Positions 25,446-34,855 of a DNA stretch of 64,000 nucleotides are shown piece after piece (the first letter of the stretch is position 1; each line of letters starts with the position of its first letter). The stretch comes from Mangrovimonas sp. ST2L15 (lineage in GTDB: Bacteria; Bacteroidota; Bacteroidia; Flavobacteriales; Flavobacteriaceae): positions 248,001-312,000 of the forward strand of contig NZ_LBIQ01000030.1 in the NCBI RefSeq assembly GCF_001280515.1, read 5' to 3'. The translations under genes and the position numbers were made by a program. The notes below the pieces were generated by a model. It did not search any database, was not told where the DNA came from, and saw only the letters and a list, made by a program, of their open reading frames with translations.

Positions 25446-26507
25446 ATGAAGCAAGTATATGTAAATAGTGTTGGTTCTATTTCTACCCAAAAAACCTTTG
25501 ACGGCAGTTTTTTGGAAGATGTTATTGATCATGAAGATCATGTAATCCATGCCATGGATCCTGTTTATAAGGATTACATCCCACCGGCTGCCGCCAGAAG
25601 AATGGCTAAAGGTATCAAAATGGGAATTGTGGCTTCCAAAATAGCCCTTACCGAAGCTGGTATTGATAATGTGGATGCCATTATTACAGGAACAGGAATG
25701 GGATGTGTAAGAGATTCTGAGAAATTTGTTAGTGCTATTATTGACAATGACGAACAGTTTTTAACGCCCACACCATTCATTCAATCGACACACAATACCG
25801 TTGGCGGTCAAATAGCTTTAGAAATTCAATGTAAAGGCTACAACTTCACTTATGTCCATGCTGCCATTTCATTTGAATCAGCTTTGCTTGATGCTTTGAT
25901 GCAAATCCAAGAGGAGGAAGCCAATCACATCCTTATAGGAGGAGTCGATGAATTAGGAGATCATACCGTAAAAATCCATCAGGTTATCAATCATATCAAA
26001 ACTGAAAAAGTAAAATCTTCCCAACTATTAGCTTCTAAAACATCGGGTGCTGTATTTGGTGAAGGTGCTAACTTTTTTGTGCTCTCCAGTGAAAAAGGTG
26101 AAACTTCGTATGCTGAAGTTCTCGACACTAAAACATTTAATACCTTAGAAAAAGATCAGCTGCAATCAGAGTTAAATATCTTTCTAAAGGCAAACAACAT
26201 AGAAGCCAATGACATTGATTTACTAGTTTTAGGAAACAATGGTGATGTTGATTTTGATGATTACTACAATGCACTTGCCCAAGATCTATTCACCCAAACA
26301 CAACAAGTTTATTTCAAACATTTAAGTGGGGAGTTTAACACCGTATCTTCCTTTGGGTTTTGGCTCGCGTCAAACATTTTAAAACATCAGTCGGTTCCTG
26401 AAGTCATAAAATTAAATCATACTCAGACAGTTCAATTTGACAACGTCTTATTGTATAATCAGTATCGTGGGGAAAATCATAGTTTCACTTTACTTAAAAA
26501 ATGCTAA
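25446..26507 (+). CDS. Chain-length-factor-like ketosynthase homologue (catalytically dead)
   Basis: 353 residues from the ATG at 25446. The thiolase fold can be followed throughout, but the nucleophile position is Ala140 (FTYVHAAISFE), the first His motif reads VLGNNGDVD and the second reads LSGEFNTVS, so Cys and both His are replaced. This pattern, next to an intact KS, is that of chain-length factors that set product length in a heterodimer. It overlaps the polysaccharide-deacetylase-like gene by seven bases. Confidence 0.82.
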   Translation: MKQVYVNSVGSISTQKTFDGSFLEDVIDHEDHVIHAMDPVYKDYIPPAAARRMAKGIKMGIVASKIALTEAGIDNVDAIITGTGMGCVRDSEKFVSAIIDNDEQFLTPTPFIQSTHNTVGGQIALEIQCKGYNFTYVHAAISFESALLDALMQIQEEEANHILIGGVDELGDHTVKIHQVINHIKTEKVKSSQLLASKTSGAVFGEGANFFVLSSEKGETSYAEVLDTKTFNTLEKDQLQSELNIFLKANNIEANDIDLLVLGNNGDVDFDDYYNALAQDLFTQTQQVYFKHLSGEFNTVSSFGFWLASNILKHQSVPEVIKLNHTQTVQFDNVLLYNQYRGENHSFTLLKKC

Positions 26508-27277
26508 CTTTTAAAACAGTTAATATCATCACTGTTTTATTACTTATAATATTACTTCTTGGTTATGTTTTAAATTGGAATCCATTGTGGTTAATCTTCC
26601 CAATAATTACCATTTGGCTTATTCTAACAGCATTGGGATCGGGTTTAATAGGCTGGAATTATCATTTTAAATCTGTCAATTCCAATCCAAATACTCAAAA
26701 ACACCAAGTTGCTATTACATTTGATGATGGCCCAAACCCAGAATTTACTCCACAGGTGTTAGCCCTTTTAAAAAGCTTTCATGCAAAAGCCACTTTTTTT
26801 TGTATTGGAAAAAATATAGATCAGCATCCAGACCTTTTCAAGACAATAATTGAAGACGGTCACACGATAGGAAATCACACCTACTCCCATTCCAATACCT
26901 TTGGTTTTTTTGGATTTACTAAGGTATTAACAGAACTTCAAGAGACCAATCAGTCTATTAAAAAACATGGAGGATTGCATTGCAAATTATACCGACCTGC
27001 ATTTGGTGTAACTAACCCAAACATTAGAAAGGCTGTAAAAGTACTGGGGTTGACTTCCATAGGATGGAATCAACGTTCTTTTGATACTACCAATTTGAGT
27101 GATGTAACCATTCTGAAGCGCATAACGAAAAACCTTAAAAAAGGTGATATTATTTTACTTCATGACAGCAGCGCAAAAACCCTTCGTGTTTTGGAACAGT
27201 TATTGTTATTTTTACAACAACAAAATTTGGAATCTGTCACTATAGATTCCTTATGTCAATTGGAAGCTTATGCGTAA
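26501..27277 (+). CDS. Membrane-anchored polysaccharide deacetylase family protein
   Basis: 258 residues. Two N-terminal membrane segments (about 8-25 and 30-50) precede a NodB domain. The metal and catalytic motifs are visible: TFDDGP (about 75-80) and NHTYSH (about 126-131), then RPAFG and LLHDSS. The family removes N- or O-acetyl groups from sugars at the cell surface. In a pigment operon it may act on an acylated carrier or be recruited for a different deacylation. Its role here is not established. Confidence 0.85.
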   Translation: MLTFKTVNIITVLLLIILLLGYVLNWNPLWLIFPIITIWLILTALGSGLIGWNYHFKSVNSNPNTQKHQVAITFDDGPNPEFTPQVLALLKSFHAKATFFCIGKNIDQHPDLFKTIIEDGHTIGNHTYSHSNTFGFFGFTKVLTELQETNQSIKKHGGLHCKLYRPAFGVTNPNIRKAVKVLGLTSIGWNQRSFDTTNLSDVTILKRITKNLKKGDIILLHDSSAKTLRVLEQLLLFLQQQNLESVTIDSLCQLEAYA

Positions 27278-27887
27278 CCTTTACTTTCTTTTCTTTTTCA
27301 TGATGTTTTCGGTTTATGGCCAAACCAAAATGAGTAGCTCACAAGCTGAAGCATTAAGAAATTTGGTTAAAGAACAAGCTGAAACCACCAAAACAATAAA
27401 GAGTGATTTTATTCAATACAAACATTTAGATTTTTTATCAAATGACATAATTACAAAAGGAGAACTGCGCTTCAAGTCGCCAAATTTGGTGAAATGGGCC
27501 TATACTGAACCTTTTGAATACGCAGTCATTTTTAAGAATGAAACCTTATTTGTAGATGATGAAGGTAAAAAAAGCCAAGTTGATTTAGGGTCTAATAAAA
27601 TGTTTAAACAATTAAATCAATTGATCATTAAAAGTGTCAAAGGAGATATGTTTGATAAGCAAGAATTTAATATTGCTTATTATGCGTTGCCTCACGGTAG
27701 CGAAGTTCATTTCTCTCCCAAGGATTCCAAACTGCTTGAATACATTAGCAGTTTTCAAATAATTTTCAGTGCCAAAGGAGATGTAGAACAAGTCAAAATG
27801 TTAGAGCCCTCTGGGGACTATACCAAAATAGAATTTAAACAAAGGACTCTTAATTCAAGATTGGATGATGCGATTTTTAATCCTTAG
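27270..27887 (+). CDS. LolA-like periplasmic lipoprotein carrier
   Basis: 205 residues with a signal peptide (FLFFFMMFSVYGQ). The rest follows the LolA half-barrel: IKSDFIQYKHLDFLSNDIITKGELRF, then SPNLVKWAYTEP and YAVIFKNETLFVDDEGKK. Homologues occur in aryl-polyene loci and are thought to shuttle the lipid-linked pigment across the periplasm. It overlaps the next gene, a LolB/ApeN-like lipoprotein, by 23 bases, which supports paired action. Confidence 0.85.
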   Translation: MRNLYFLFFFMMFSVYGQTKMSSSQAEALRNLVKEQAETTKTIKSDFIQYKHLDFLSNDIITKGELRFKSPNLVKWAYTEPFEYAVIFKNETLFVDDEGKKSQVDLGSNKMFKQLNQLIIKSVKGDMFDKQEFNIAYYALPHGSEVHFSPKDSKLLEYISSFQIIFSAKGDVEQVKMLEPSGDYTKIEFKQRTLNSRLDDAIFNP

Positions 27888-28473
27888 TTTATGCCTGCTC
27901 ACATTAGGATGTGGTTCTTATCCAAAAAAAGCTGACCTTACACCAACCAATCTTCAGGTTAATACAGTTTCTAATTCTTACTTTTCAGATCTTACTAAAG
28001 ACTATGTCTATAAAGCTCAAATTGAAGTTTACGGCAAAACTTTTGGCGGCTTATTTATTATAAAAAAAATAGGAGAAAACCATCACCGCGTAGCCTTTAC
28101 AACAGAAATGGGAAACAAGTTATTTGACTTTTCATTTAACGGCGATAACTTCATGGTAAATTACATCATGGATGATTTAAATAAAAAAATGTTTATAAAC
28201 ATCCTAAAAGAAGATTTTTCAGCTTTAATCAAAGAACAGCTGGCTGTTACCGGCTCCTATCAAAAAGGAAATTATACCATTTATAAAACTCATATTTTAA
28301 ACCAACCTTACTTTTATTTCATTCAAAACGAAGGATTGGAAAAAATTATAAAAACCAAAGGAGGAAAAGAAAAAACCTCCTTTCTGTTTCAAGAAATAAA
28401 TGATAATATTGCAGACCAAATTACAATCAAGCATCAATCTATCAAACTGATTATTCAGTTAAAATCTATTTAA
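27865..28473 (+). CDS. Lipoprotein, possibly a LolB- or ApeN-like acceptor
   Basis: 202 residues; ATGs at 27865 and 27868 are both possible. The lipoprotein signal ends SLCLLTLGCGS. The mature part is beta-rich (YKAQIEVYGKTFGGLFIIKK, HHRVAFTTEMGNKLFDFSFN), as expected for a LolA/LolB-like half-barrel. Position right after the LolA-like gene suggests an outer-membrane acceptor for the same cargo, equivalent to the DUF3261 lipoprotein of aryl-polyene clusters. This is inference from context. Confidence 0.6.
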   Translation: MMRFLILSLCLLTLGCGSYPKKADLTPTNLQVNTVSNSYFSDLTKDYVYKAQIEVYGKTFGGLFIIKKIGENHHRVAFTTEMGNKLFDFSFNGDNFMVNYIMDDLNKKMFINILKEDFSALIKEQLAVTGSYQKGNYTIYKTHILNQPYFYFIQNEGLEKIIKTKGGKEKTSFLFQEINDNIADQITIKHQSIKLIIQLKSI

Positions 28474-28478
28474 ACCCT

Positions 28479-29090
28479 ATGAAAAAAAACCTATTTATTT
28501 TAGCCCTTACTTTGGTCTCATTTACTTCCTTTTCTCAGGTCTCATTTCGACCAGGAGTAAGAATCGGGGCGAATTATTCAAGTATTTCAAACACAAGAAC
28601 AGATTCCAAAATGGGATTGAATGCAGCCATTTTTGGGGCCCTGAAACTGACCGAATTCTATACCTTACAGCCTGAAATAGTATACAGTAACCAAGGTGCC
28701 GAAAGAAATTTTATAGGCGGTATCGAGGATAACTACGACATTCATTATGTATCTGTTGCAGTAGCAAATAAATTTTTCCCAGTTAAAGGATTAGGATTAC
28801 ATCTCATTGCTGGACCAAGTTTAGATTTTAACTTTGATGACAATTGGATTAATCTCATAAATGATGATAGTGATAGTGACATCACCCCATTTGATTTTTC
28901 CTTGTTTGCTGGAATAGGTTATGAATTCCCGTTTGGACTAGCCATAGAGGCCCGATACAAACAAGGATTTATTGATCTGGATTTTTGGGATGATAGCTAT
29001 TATGATTCAAATGGATATTACCATAATGAAGAAAACAATCAACTTAATTCAGTCATTCAATTAGGGGTGGCTTATAAGTTCAACTTTTAA
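28479..29090 (+). CDS. Outer-membrane beta-barrel protein (PorT/porin-like)
   Basis: 203 residues with a signal peptide (LALTLVSFTSFSQ). Alternating strands (RPGVRIGANYSSIS, EFYTLQPEIVYSNQG, AIEARYKQGFIDL) and a C-terminal aromatic ending (AYKFNF) are typical of eight-stranded Bacteroidota outer-membrane barrels. It lies between the LolB-like lipoprotein and a dehydratase subunit, so it may help insert or anchor pigment in the outer membrane, where flexirubins accumulate. Confidence 0.82.
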   Translation: MKKNLFILALTLVSFTSFSQVSFRPGVRIGANYSSISNTRTDSKMGLNAAIFGALKLTEFYTLQPEIVYSNQGAERNFIGGIEDNYDIHYVSVAVANKFFPVKGLGLHLIAGPSLDFNFDDNWINLINDDSDSDITPFDFSLFAGIGYEFPFGLAIEARYKQGFIDLDFWDDSYYDSNGYYHNEENNQLNSVIQLGVAYKFNF

Positions 29091-29094
29091 ACTC

Positions 29095-29460
29095 ATGCTA
29101 ATCAAAGACTTTTATACCCTAAATGATTTGACCGTAGTTGAAAACTCAGCTAAGGCCCATATCACTATCAATAAAAACCATGAGGTGTTTAAGGGGCATT
29201 TCCCAGGAAATCCAGTGACTCCCGGTGTTTGTATGATGCAAATCATTAAAGAACTTACCGAACAAATTGTTGGTAAATCTCTTTTTATGGAATCTTCAAG
29301 TAATGTGAAGTTTATGGCCATCATCAATCCTGAAAAAACTCCAGATTTGGAATTAACCTTGGATATCGTTGAAGAAGACCAGCACTATAAGGTAAAAAAC
29401 ACGACGAAGTTTGGAGAAACTGTGGCATTAAAACTTAGCATGGGATTCAAAACCATTTAA
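29095..29460 (+). CDS. Hotdog 3-hydroxyacyl-ACP dehydratase subunit, His-bearing (DH 3)
   Basis: 121 residues, FabZ/ApeI-like. The loop GHFPGNPVTPG keeps the catalytic His35, but the position of the FabZ Glu is Gln49 (VCMMQIIKE). It therefore complements the Glu-bearing, His-lacking proteins encoded at 16438 and 16862. In FabZ the dyad is built across the dimer interface, so a heterodimer would restore one full active site. It stands in the export part of the operon, not beside its likely partners. Confidence 0.83.
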   Translation: MLIKDFYTLNDLTVVENSAKAHITINKNHEVFKGHFPGNPVTPGVCMMQIIKELTEQIVGKSLFMESSSNVKFMAIINPEKTPDLELTLDIVEEDQHYKVKNTTKFGETVALKLSMGFKTI

Positions 29461-29461
29461 A

Positions 29462-29956
29462 ATGAAATTTCTATACCTTATCATAACTTTATTTGCCTTT
29501 ACAAATCAATCTTTAGATTTGAAAGAGGTTAGAGATATGTATAGAGATGCTGCACACGACAAATCCAAGGTAGAAGCATTTTATGTTGCCTTGTCTCCAG
29601 TAAAAAAGGAAGATGCGGTTACTCTGGTAGCCTATAAGGGAGCTTCCATTGCATTAAAAGCCAGAGGTGCTAAAACCATTAAGGAAAAAAAGGAAGGATT
29701 TGTAGAAGGAGCCACTCTCTTGGAATATGCCATACAAAAGGAGCCCAATGCTATTGAACCCCGTTTTATAAGATTAGGGATTCAAGAAAACACACCCAAA
29801 TTATTGGGTTACAAAGAGGACATAGATAAAGACAAGTTGTTTTTATTGAAACAATATTCAAGTATTTCTTCCATCAACTTGAAAAATCACATTAAAGATT
29901 ATATCTTACAATCAACTCTTTTTACTCCTGAAGAAAAAGATTTGGTGCGTAATTAA
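29462..29956 (+). CDS. Conserved hypothetical secreted protein of the pigment operon
   Basis: 164 residues with a weak signal peptide (FLYLIITLFAFTNQS). The mature part is helical and charged (DAVTLVAYKGASIALKARG, then EGATLLEYAIQKEP), perhaps a TPR-like or alpha-solenoid fold. No motif is recognised. It is packed one base after DH 3 and 19 bases before the glycosyltransferase. Confidence 0.65.
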   Translation: MKFLYLIITLFAFTNQSLDLKEVRDMYRDAAHDKSKVEAFYVALSPVKKEDAVTLVAYKGASIALKARGAKTIKEKKEGFVEGATLLEYAIQKEPNAIEPRFIRLGIQENTPKLLGYKEDIDKDKLFLLKQYSSISSINLKNHIKDYILQSTLFTPEEKDLVRN

Positions 29957-29975
29957 GAACTAAGATTTGTAGCGG

Positions 29976-31172
29976 GTGAATTCAAATCAAATCACAAAAA
30001 AAATAGATCAGTTAAAAGTTTGTGTTGTTATTCCAACTTATAATAACGAACGCACTTTAAAACGTGTTATAGATGGCGTTTTAAACTATACAGAGCAAAT
30101 CATTATAATCAATGATGGATCTACAGATTCCACTCCATCGTTGTTATCGGACTACCCCAATCTTACGGTTATTCATTTTGAAAAAAACCAAGGTAAAGGG
30201 ATGGCATTAAGAAAAGGTTTTGAAGTGGCTTTGGAACAAGGTTATGAATTTGCCATTACAATTGATTCTGACGGACAACATTTCCCAAGTGATATTCCCC
30301 TTTTCATTAATGAATTGGAACTTAGCAAGAATCGGGATTTATTATTAATTGGCGCCCGTAACATGAGGCAAGAGGGCGTGCCCTCAAAAAGTAGTTTTGG
30401 AAACAACTTTTCTAACTTTTGGTTTTGGTTTGAAACGGGTATCAAATTAGATGACACCCAATCTGGATACCGTATGTATCCACTGCACATCATTAAAAAT
30501 CTAAAGTTTTTTACTACCAAATTTGAGTTTGAAATTGAAGTCATTGTCAAGTCGGCATGGAAAGACGTCGAAGTCAAAAACATTCCCATTCAAATACTTT
30601 ATGATCATTCTGAAAGAGTATCACACTTCCGTCCATTTAAAGACTTTACTAGAATTAGTATTCTGAATACCTGGCTGGTTTTTTTGACTTTATTTTTTAT
30701 CAAACCTAGAAATATTTTTAGGAGTCTTAAAAAAAAAGGGGTTAAACGATTTTTTGTTGAAGATTTTTTAGGCAGTTATGATTCTCCCAGAAAAAAGGCA
30801 TTATCTATTGCCCTAGGGGTTTTTATAGGGTTATCTCCATTTTGGGGATTCCATACCGTTATTGTTATTTTTCTAGCCATTTTTTTCAACTTAAACAAAG
30901 CTATCGCCTTTGCATTTTCAAATGTGAGTTTGCCACCATTCATACCCTTTATTTTGTATGCCAGTTCCAAGGTGGGACAATGGGTTTTAAATGTTAATTA
31001 CCCCTTCACTTTGGATGACCTTGTTAACAATTTTGAAATTGTCAAACATCTAGAAACTTATATCGTCGGAAGCTTTACATTAGCCGCTTTCTCTGCCCTA
31101 ATTTTGGGTATTTTGGCCTATTTCTTCTTCACTGTTTTTGAAAAAAGGAAAATGGTTTTAAATAATGGCTAA
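29976..31172 (+). CDS. Glycosyltransferase family 2 fused to a DUF2062 membrane domain
   Basis: 398 residues starting with GTG. Residues 12-230 are a GT-A domain of the dolichyl-phosphate-mannose-synthase type (VVIPTYNNERT, NDGSTDSTPS, DSDGQHF). Residues 265-390 are the DUF2062 membrane module (LGVFIGLSPFWGFHT). The same fusion is common in aryl-polyene loci. It presumably glycosylates a lipid or pigment-linked acceptor. It overlaps the MMPL gene by eight bases. Confidence 0.88.
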   Translation: MNSNQITKKIDQLKVCVVIPTYNNERTLKRVIDGVLNYTEQIIIINDGSTDSTPSLLSDYPNLTVIHFEKNQGKGMALRKGFEVALEQGYEFAITIDSDGQHFPSDIPLFINELELSKNRDLLLIGARNMRQEGVPSKSSFGNNFSNFWFWFETGIKLDDTQSGYRMYPLHIIKNLKFFTTKFEFEIEVIVKSAWKDVEVKNIPIQILYDHSERVSHFRPFKDFTRISILNTWLVFLTLFFIKPRNIFRSLKKKGVKRFFVEDFLGSYDSPRKKALSIALGVFIGLSPFWGFHTVIVIFLAIFFNLNKAIAFAFSNVSLPPFIPFILYASSKVGQWVLNVNYPFTLDDLVNNFEIVKHLETYIVGSFTLAAFSALILGILAYFFFTVFEKRKMVLNNG

Positions 31173-34100
31173 AATCTTCTTCAACATATACCAACAAATC
31201 AAAAAAAGGAAGACTCTTAGTTTCGTTGGGATGCTCTTCGCTATTTTAGGTTTGTTCTATGTGTCATTTAATATCCAATTTGAAGAAGACATTACTAAAC
31301 TAATACCTGTCAATGACAAAAATGAAAATGCGGGAAAAATTTTCAAAACAGTCAATTTTGCTGATAAAATCATTGTCAATATTTCTAAATCGGAATCAGG
31401 AACCTTAAATGACCTATCCAAGTATGCCTCACAATTCTTAGACAGTTTATATGCAAAGGCTCCTTCATATGTAGCTTCTGTTCAAGGGAAAGTCGAAGAC
31501 GAGGAAGTTTTAAATACCCTAAATTTTGTCTATGACAATCTTCCTTTATTCTTAGATGGGCAAGATTATGAGACCATCAAACAAAAACTAGATCTTGACA
31601 GTATTGAGCTTATAACTGAAGCTAATTACAAAACGTTGGTTTCTCCATCGGGATTCGTTACCAAAAAACAAATTGTAAAGGATCCTTTGGGACTTGGTTT
31701 AATAGGATTAAAAAAGCTCCAAAGTCTATCTTTTGGTGACAAAATTAGTCTTCACGATGGCTTTTTGGTAAGTGAGGATAAAAACCATATTTTACTTTTT
31801 ATATCCCCCACTTTCCCTTCTAGTGAAACAGGTGAAAATGCCAAGTTTGCTGATCTTTTGTATCAAATAAACAAGCAACTAAATGCAGAATTTAAAGGAA
31901 AGGCAAGGTGCGAATATTTTGGAGGCGCCTTGGTAGCCGTCGAAAATGCCAAACAAATTAAACATGATATACAGTTTACGGTAGGTATTGCCATGACCGT
32001 TTTGCTGTTGATCTTGATCCTCTTTTACAAAAAGCTTTTTCTCCCTATCATACTTTTTGTTCCTACTCTTTTTGGCGGATTACTCGCCATGACACTTCTG
32101 TTTTTTATTAGAGAAAAAATATCAGCCATTTCCTTAGGAATAGGCTCTGTGCTTCTGGGAGTAACCCTGGATTATTCCTTACATGTGCTTACCCACATCA
32201 GAGCCAGCAACAACATGAAAGCCTTGTTTGAGGAAATCACCAAACCTATTTTAATGAGCAGCCTAACTACAGCACTGGCTTTTTTATGTTTGTTGTTTTT
32301 AGAATCCCAAGCATTACAGGATTTGGGGATATTTGCCGCCACTAGCGTTATTGGCGCTTCCTTCTTTGCTTTGGTTTTCATCCCACAAGCCTATAAAGAT
32401 TCTATAAAACTAACTAATAGGAAGAGTTTAATTGACCGCTTTGCTGAAATTCCATTTCACCAGAAAAAGGTCATGTTTGTGATTTTAGGAGGACTCATAC
32501 TTATAAGTCTATTCAAGTTCCATCATGTCTCTTTCAATAAAGATATTACCAAGTTAAATTATGAGCCCCCAAAGTTAATGGAAGCTCAAAACCGCTTGGA
32601 ACAGATCACAAATATTGGATCAAAATCAGTTTATGTAGCGGCATTTAACACAGAACTGCAAAAGGCACTGCAAACGAATGATTCCGTTTACTCAATGCTT
32701 AAAAAACTGGAGTCCAACAAGGAAATCACTGATTTCAGTTCCATTGGAGGTTTAGTCAAGTCGATGAAAATCCAAAATGAACGCATTGCTGAATGGCAAT
32801 CGTTTTGGGATGAATCCACCAAAAATGACTTGAAAAAGAATCTCATTTTAAGTGGAGAGAAGTTTGGCTTTAAGCCCAAAACACATCAGGATTTTTATAA
32901 TCTATTGAACAAGGAATTCAATTCACTTTCGGTAGAAAGTTACCAAGCCATCAAAGCCATCCAAATTGAAGACTACGTGTCTACCAAAGACGGTTTTTCT
33001 ACAGTCACATCTTTGATGAAACTTGACTCAAATGAAGTCAAAAACATCCATGAAAAGTTTGATTCCAATCCACATATATTTTTGATTGATCGACAAGGAA
33101 TGAATGAGACATTCTTAGGGAATTTGAAAAATGACTTTAACGATTTGGTTCTTTATTCTCTATTGGCTGTTTTGTTCATATTATTTGCCTTTTATAGAAG
33201 CTTTTCATTAACATTAGTTACCTGTATACCCATTGGTTTAACTTGGTTCTTCACCATTGGTTTAATGGGGCTCTTTGGGATTGAGTTTAATATTTTTAAC
33301 ATCATTATATCCACATTTATATTCGGATTGGGCATAGATTACAGCATTTTTATTACCAATGGCTTGTTGCACGAATACCGAACTGGAGAAGCGGTTTTAT
33401 CGACCCACAAAACCTCAATCATCCTGTCGGTAATCACTACCATTCTTGGAGTTGGGGTGATGATTTTCGCCAAACATCCGGCACTATATACCATTTCCCT
33501 TGTGTCCATAATTGGCATTTTATCAGCCATGGTGAATGCGTTTACAGTGCAACCCTTGTTATTTAAACTGTTTATTGGAAGCAATAAAAAGCGACCCATC
33601 AGTTTTAGATACTTGGTTTTTGCCATTATTTCATTCTCTTATTATGGTTTGGGAACTGTTTTAATTCCGATAATTGGAACCTTATTTGTAAAAATACTGC
33701 CCATAAGCCGAAAAAAAAGCATGCCGTGGTTTCATAAATTGGCCTCCAAGTTTATGACTTCGGTATTATACTCCAATCCTTTTGTCAAGAAAAAAGTTAT
33801 TAATAAGGTAGGTGAAACATTTGAAAAACCCGCCATAATTATTTCAAACCACACGTCTTTCTTAGACACACTTGCCTTAGAAATGCTTTACCCAAAAATC
33901 ATTTTTTTGGTGAACGATTGGGTATACAAGTCTCCCATTTTTGGATATGCCATGAAATTTACGGGTTACTACCCGGTAAGTGAAGGAATTGACAAAGGGA
34001 TGGGTCATTTAAAAGAAAAAATAGAACAAGGCTATTCCATAGTGGTTTTCCCTGAAGGCACCAGATCTTACACGCACAAGATGAAACGCTTTCACAAAGG

Positions 34101-34854
34101 CGCTTTTCACTTGGCAGAAGAGTTTCAATTGGATATCCTTCCAGTTCTAATCCATGGAAATTCTGAGGTAATCCCTAAAGGTAGTTTTGTCATCAGGGAC
34201 GGCAGTATTACCTTAAAAGTATTGGAACGTATTTCACCTCAGGACGCTTCTTTTGGCACAACAACCCGAGAAAAAACGAAACAAATAAGCGCTCATTTTA
34301 AAAACGAATTTTTCAATTTCAGAAGAGAAATTGAAGACGGTCGTTATTTTCATCGCCTACTTTTGGAGGAATATCGTTATAAAGGTGATACACTTTACCA
34401 AACAGTAAAAAAAGATATTTTCAATAATGAAGATACGTACCACCAAATTCTTTATGATCTGACTGAATATACTCAAGTTGCTCATTTATCTCAAGGTTTT
34501 GGCGCTTTTGATTTCTTAATGGCTCTGGATAAACCGGAGAGGAAAATCAATGTTTTCATTAAAAATTTAGACATAAGAACTATTTTAAAAAATAGTTTCT
34601 TAACCAACAGTCCTCATTACAATCTACATTTTAATGAAACAATTTCTTCAACAATCCATGATCAAATTGAAGTAGTCGTCATAGACGCTGCCTTTAATTT
34701 TGATATTTTCACTTTAAATTCCCTGCCAAAACTTAAAAAAGTTGTGCTGATTAAAGATGGTATATCCCTAAAAAACAAACTTTTGGAAAATTACCAACTA
34801 ACCCCCACGATTGAAAACGAAAAACTTATTATCTTAAAGCTTCAAAAAAAATAA
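31165..34854 (+). CDS. MMPL/RND-type transporter fused to a PlsC-like acyltransferase
   Basis: 1229 residues, three parts. Residues 1-820 form an MMPL exporter with two sets of six membrane segments, each preceded by an extracytoplasmic domain. Residues 870-1040 form a PlsC acyltransferase with NHTSFLD (His896) and FPEGTRS (about 962). Residues 1040-1229 are a divergent Rossmann-like segment, perhaps a degenerate methyltransferase. Separate MMPL and acyltransferase genes are usual in aryl-polyene loci. The fusion suggests that acyl transfer at the membrane and export of the product are coupled. Confidence 0.88.
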   Translation: MAKIFFNIYQQIKKRKTLSFVGMLFAILGLFYVSFNIQFEEDITKLIPVNDKNENAGKIFKTVNFADKIIVNISKSESGTLNDLSKYASQFLDSLYAKAPSYVASVQGKVEDEEVLNTLNFVYDNLPLFLDGQDYETIKQKLDLDSIELITEANYKTLVSPSGFVTKKQIVKDPLGLGLIGLKKLQSLSFGDKISLHDGFLVSEDKNHILLFISPTFPSSETGENAKFADLLYQINKQLNAEFKGKARCEYFGGALVAVENAKQIKHDIQFTVGIAMTVLLLILILFYKKLFLPIILFVPTLFGGLLAMTLLFFIREKISAISLGIGSVLLGVTLDYSLHVLTHIRASNNMKALFEEITKPILMSSLTTALAFLCLLFLESQALQDLGIFAATSVIGASFFALVFIPQAYKDSIKLTNRKSLIDRFAEIPFHQKKVMFVILGGLILISLFKFHHVSFNKDITKLNYEPPKLMEAQNRLEQITNIGSKSVYVAAFNTELQKALQTNDSVYSMLKKLESNKEITDFSSIGGLVKSMKIQNERIAEWQSFWDESTKNDLKKNLILSGEKFGFKPKTHQDFYNLLNKEFNSLSVESYQAIKAIQIEDYVSTKDGFSTVTSLMKLDSNEVKNIHEKFDSNPHIFLIDRQGMNETFLGNLKNDFNDLVLYSLLAVLFILFAFYRSFSLTLVTCIPIGLTWFFTIGLMGLFGIEFNIFNIIISTFIFGLGIDYSIFITNGLLHEYRTGEAVLSTHKTSIILSVITTILGVGVMIFAKHPALYTISLVSIIGILSAMVNAFTVQPLLFKLFIGSNKKRPISFRYLVFAIISFSYYGLGTVLIPIIGTLFVKILPISRKKSMPWFHKLASKFMTSVLYSNPFVKKKVINKVGETFEKPAIIISNHTSFLDTLALEMLYPKIIFLVNDWVYKSPIFGYAMKFTGYYPVSEGIDKGMGHLKEKIEQGYSIVVFPEGTRSYTHKMKRFHKGAFHLAEEFQLDILPVLIHGNSEVIPKGSFVIRDGSITLKVLERISPQDASFGTTTREKTKQISAHFKNEFFNFRREIEDGRYFHRLLLEEYRYKGDTLYQTVKKDIFNNEDTYHQILYDLTEYTQVAHLSQGFGAFDFLMALDKPERKINVFIKNLDIRTILKNSFLTNSPHYNLHFNETISSTIHDQIEVVVIDAAFNFDIFTLNSLPKLKKVVLIKDGISLKNKLLENYQLTPTIENEKLIILKLQKK

Positions 34855-34855
34855 T

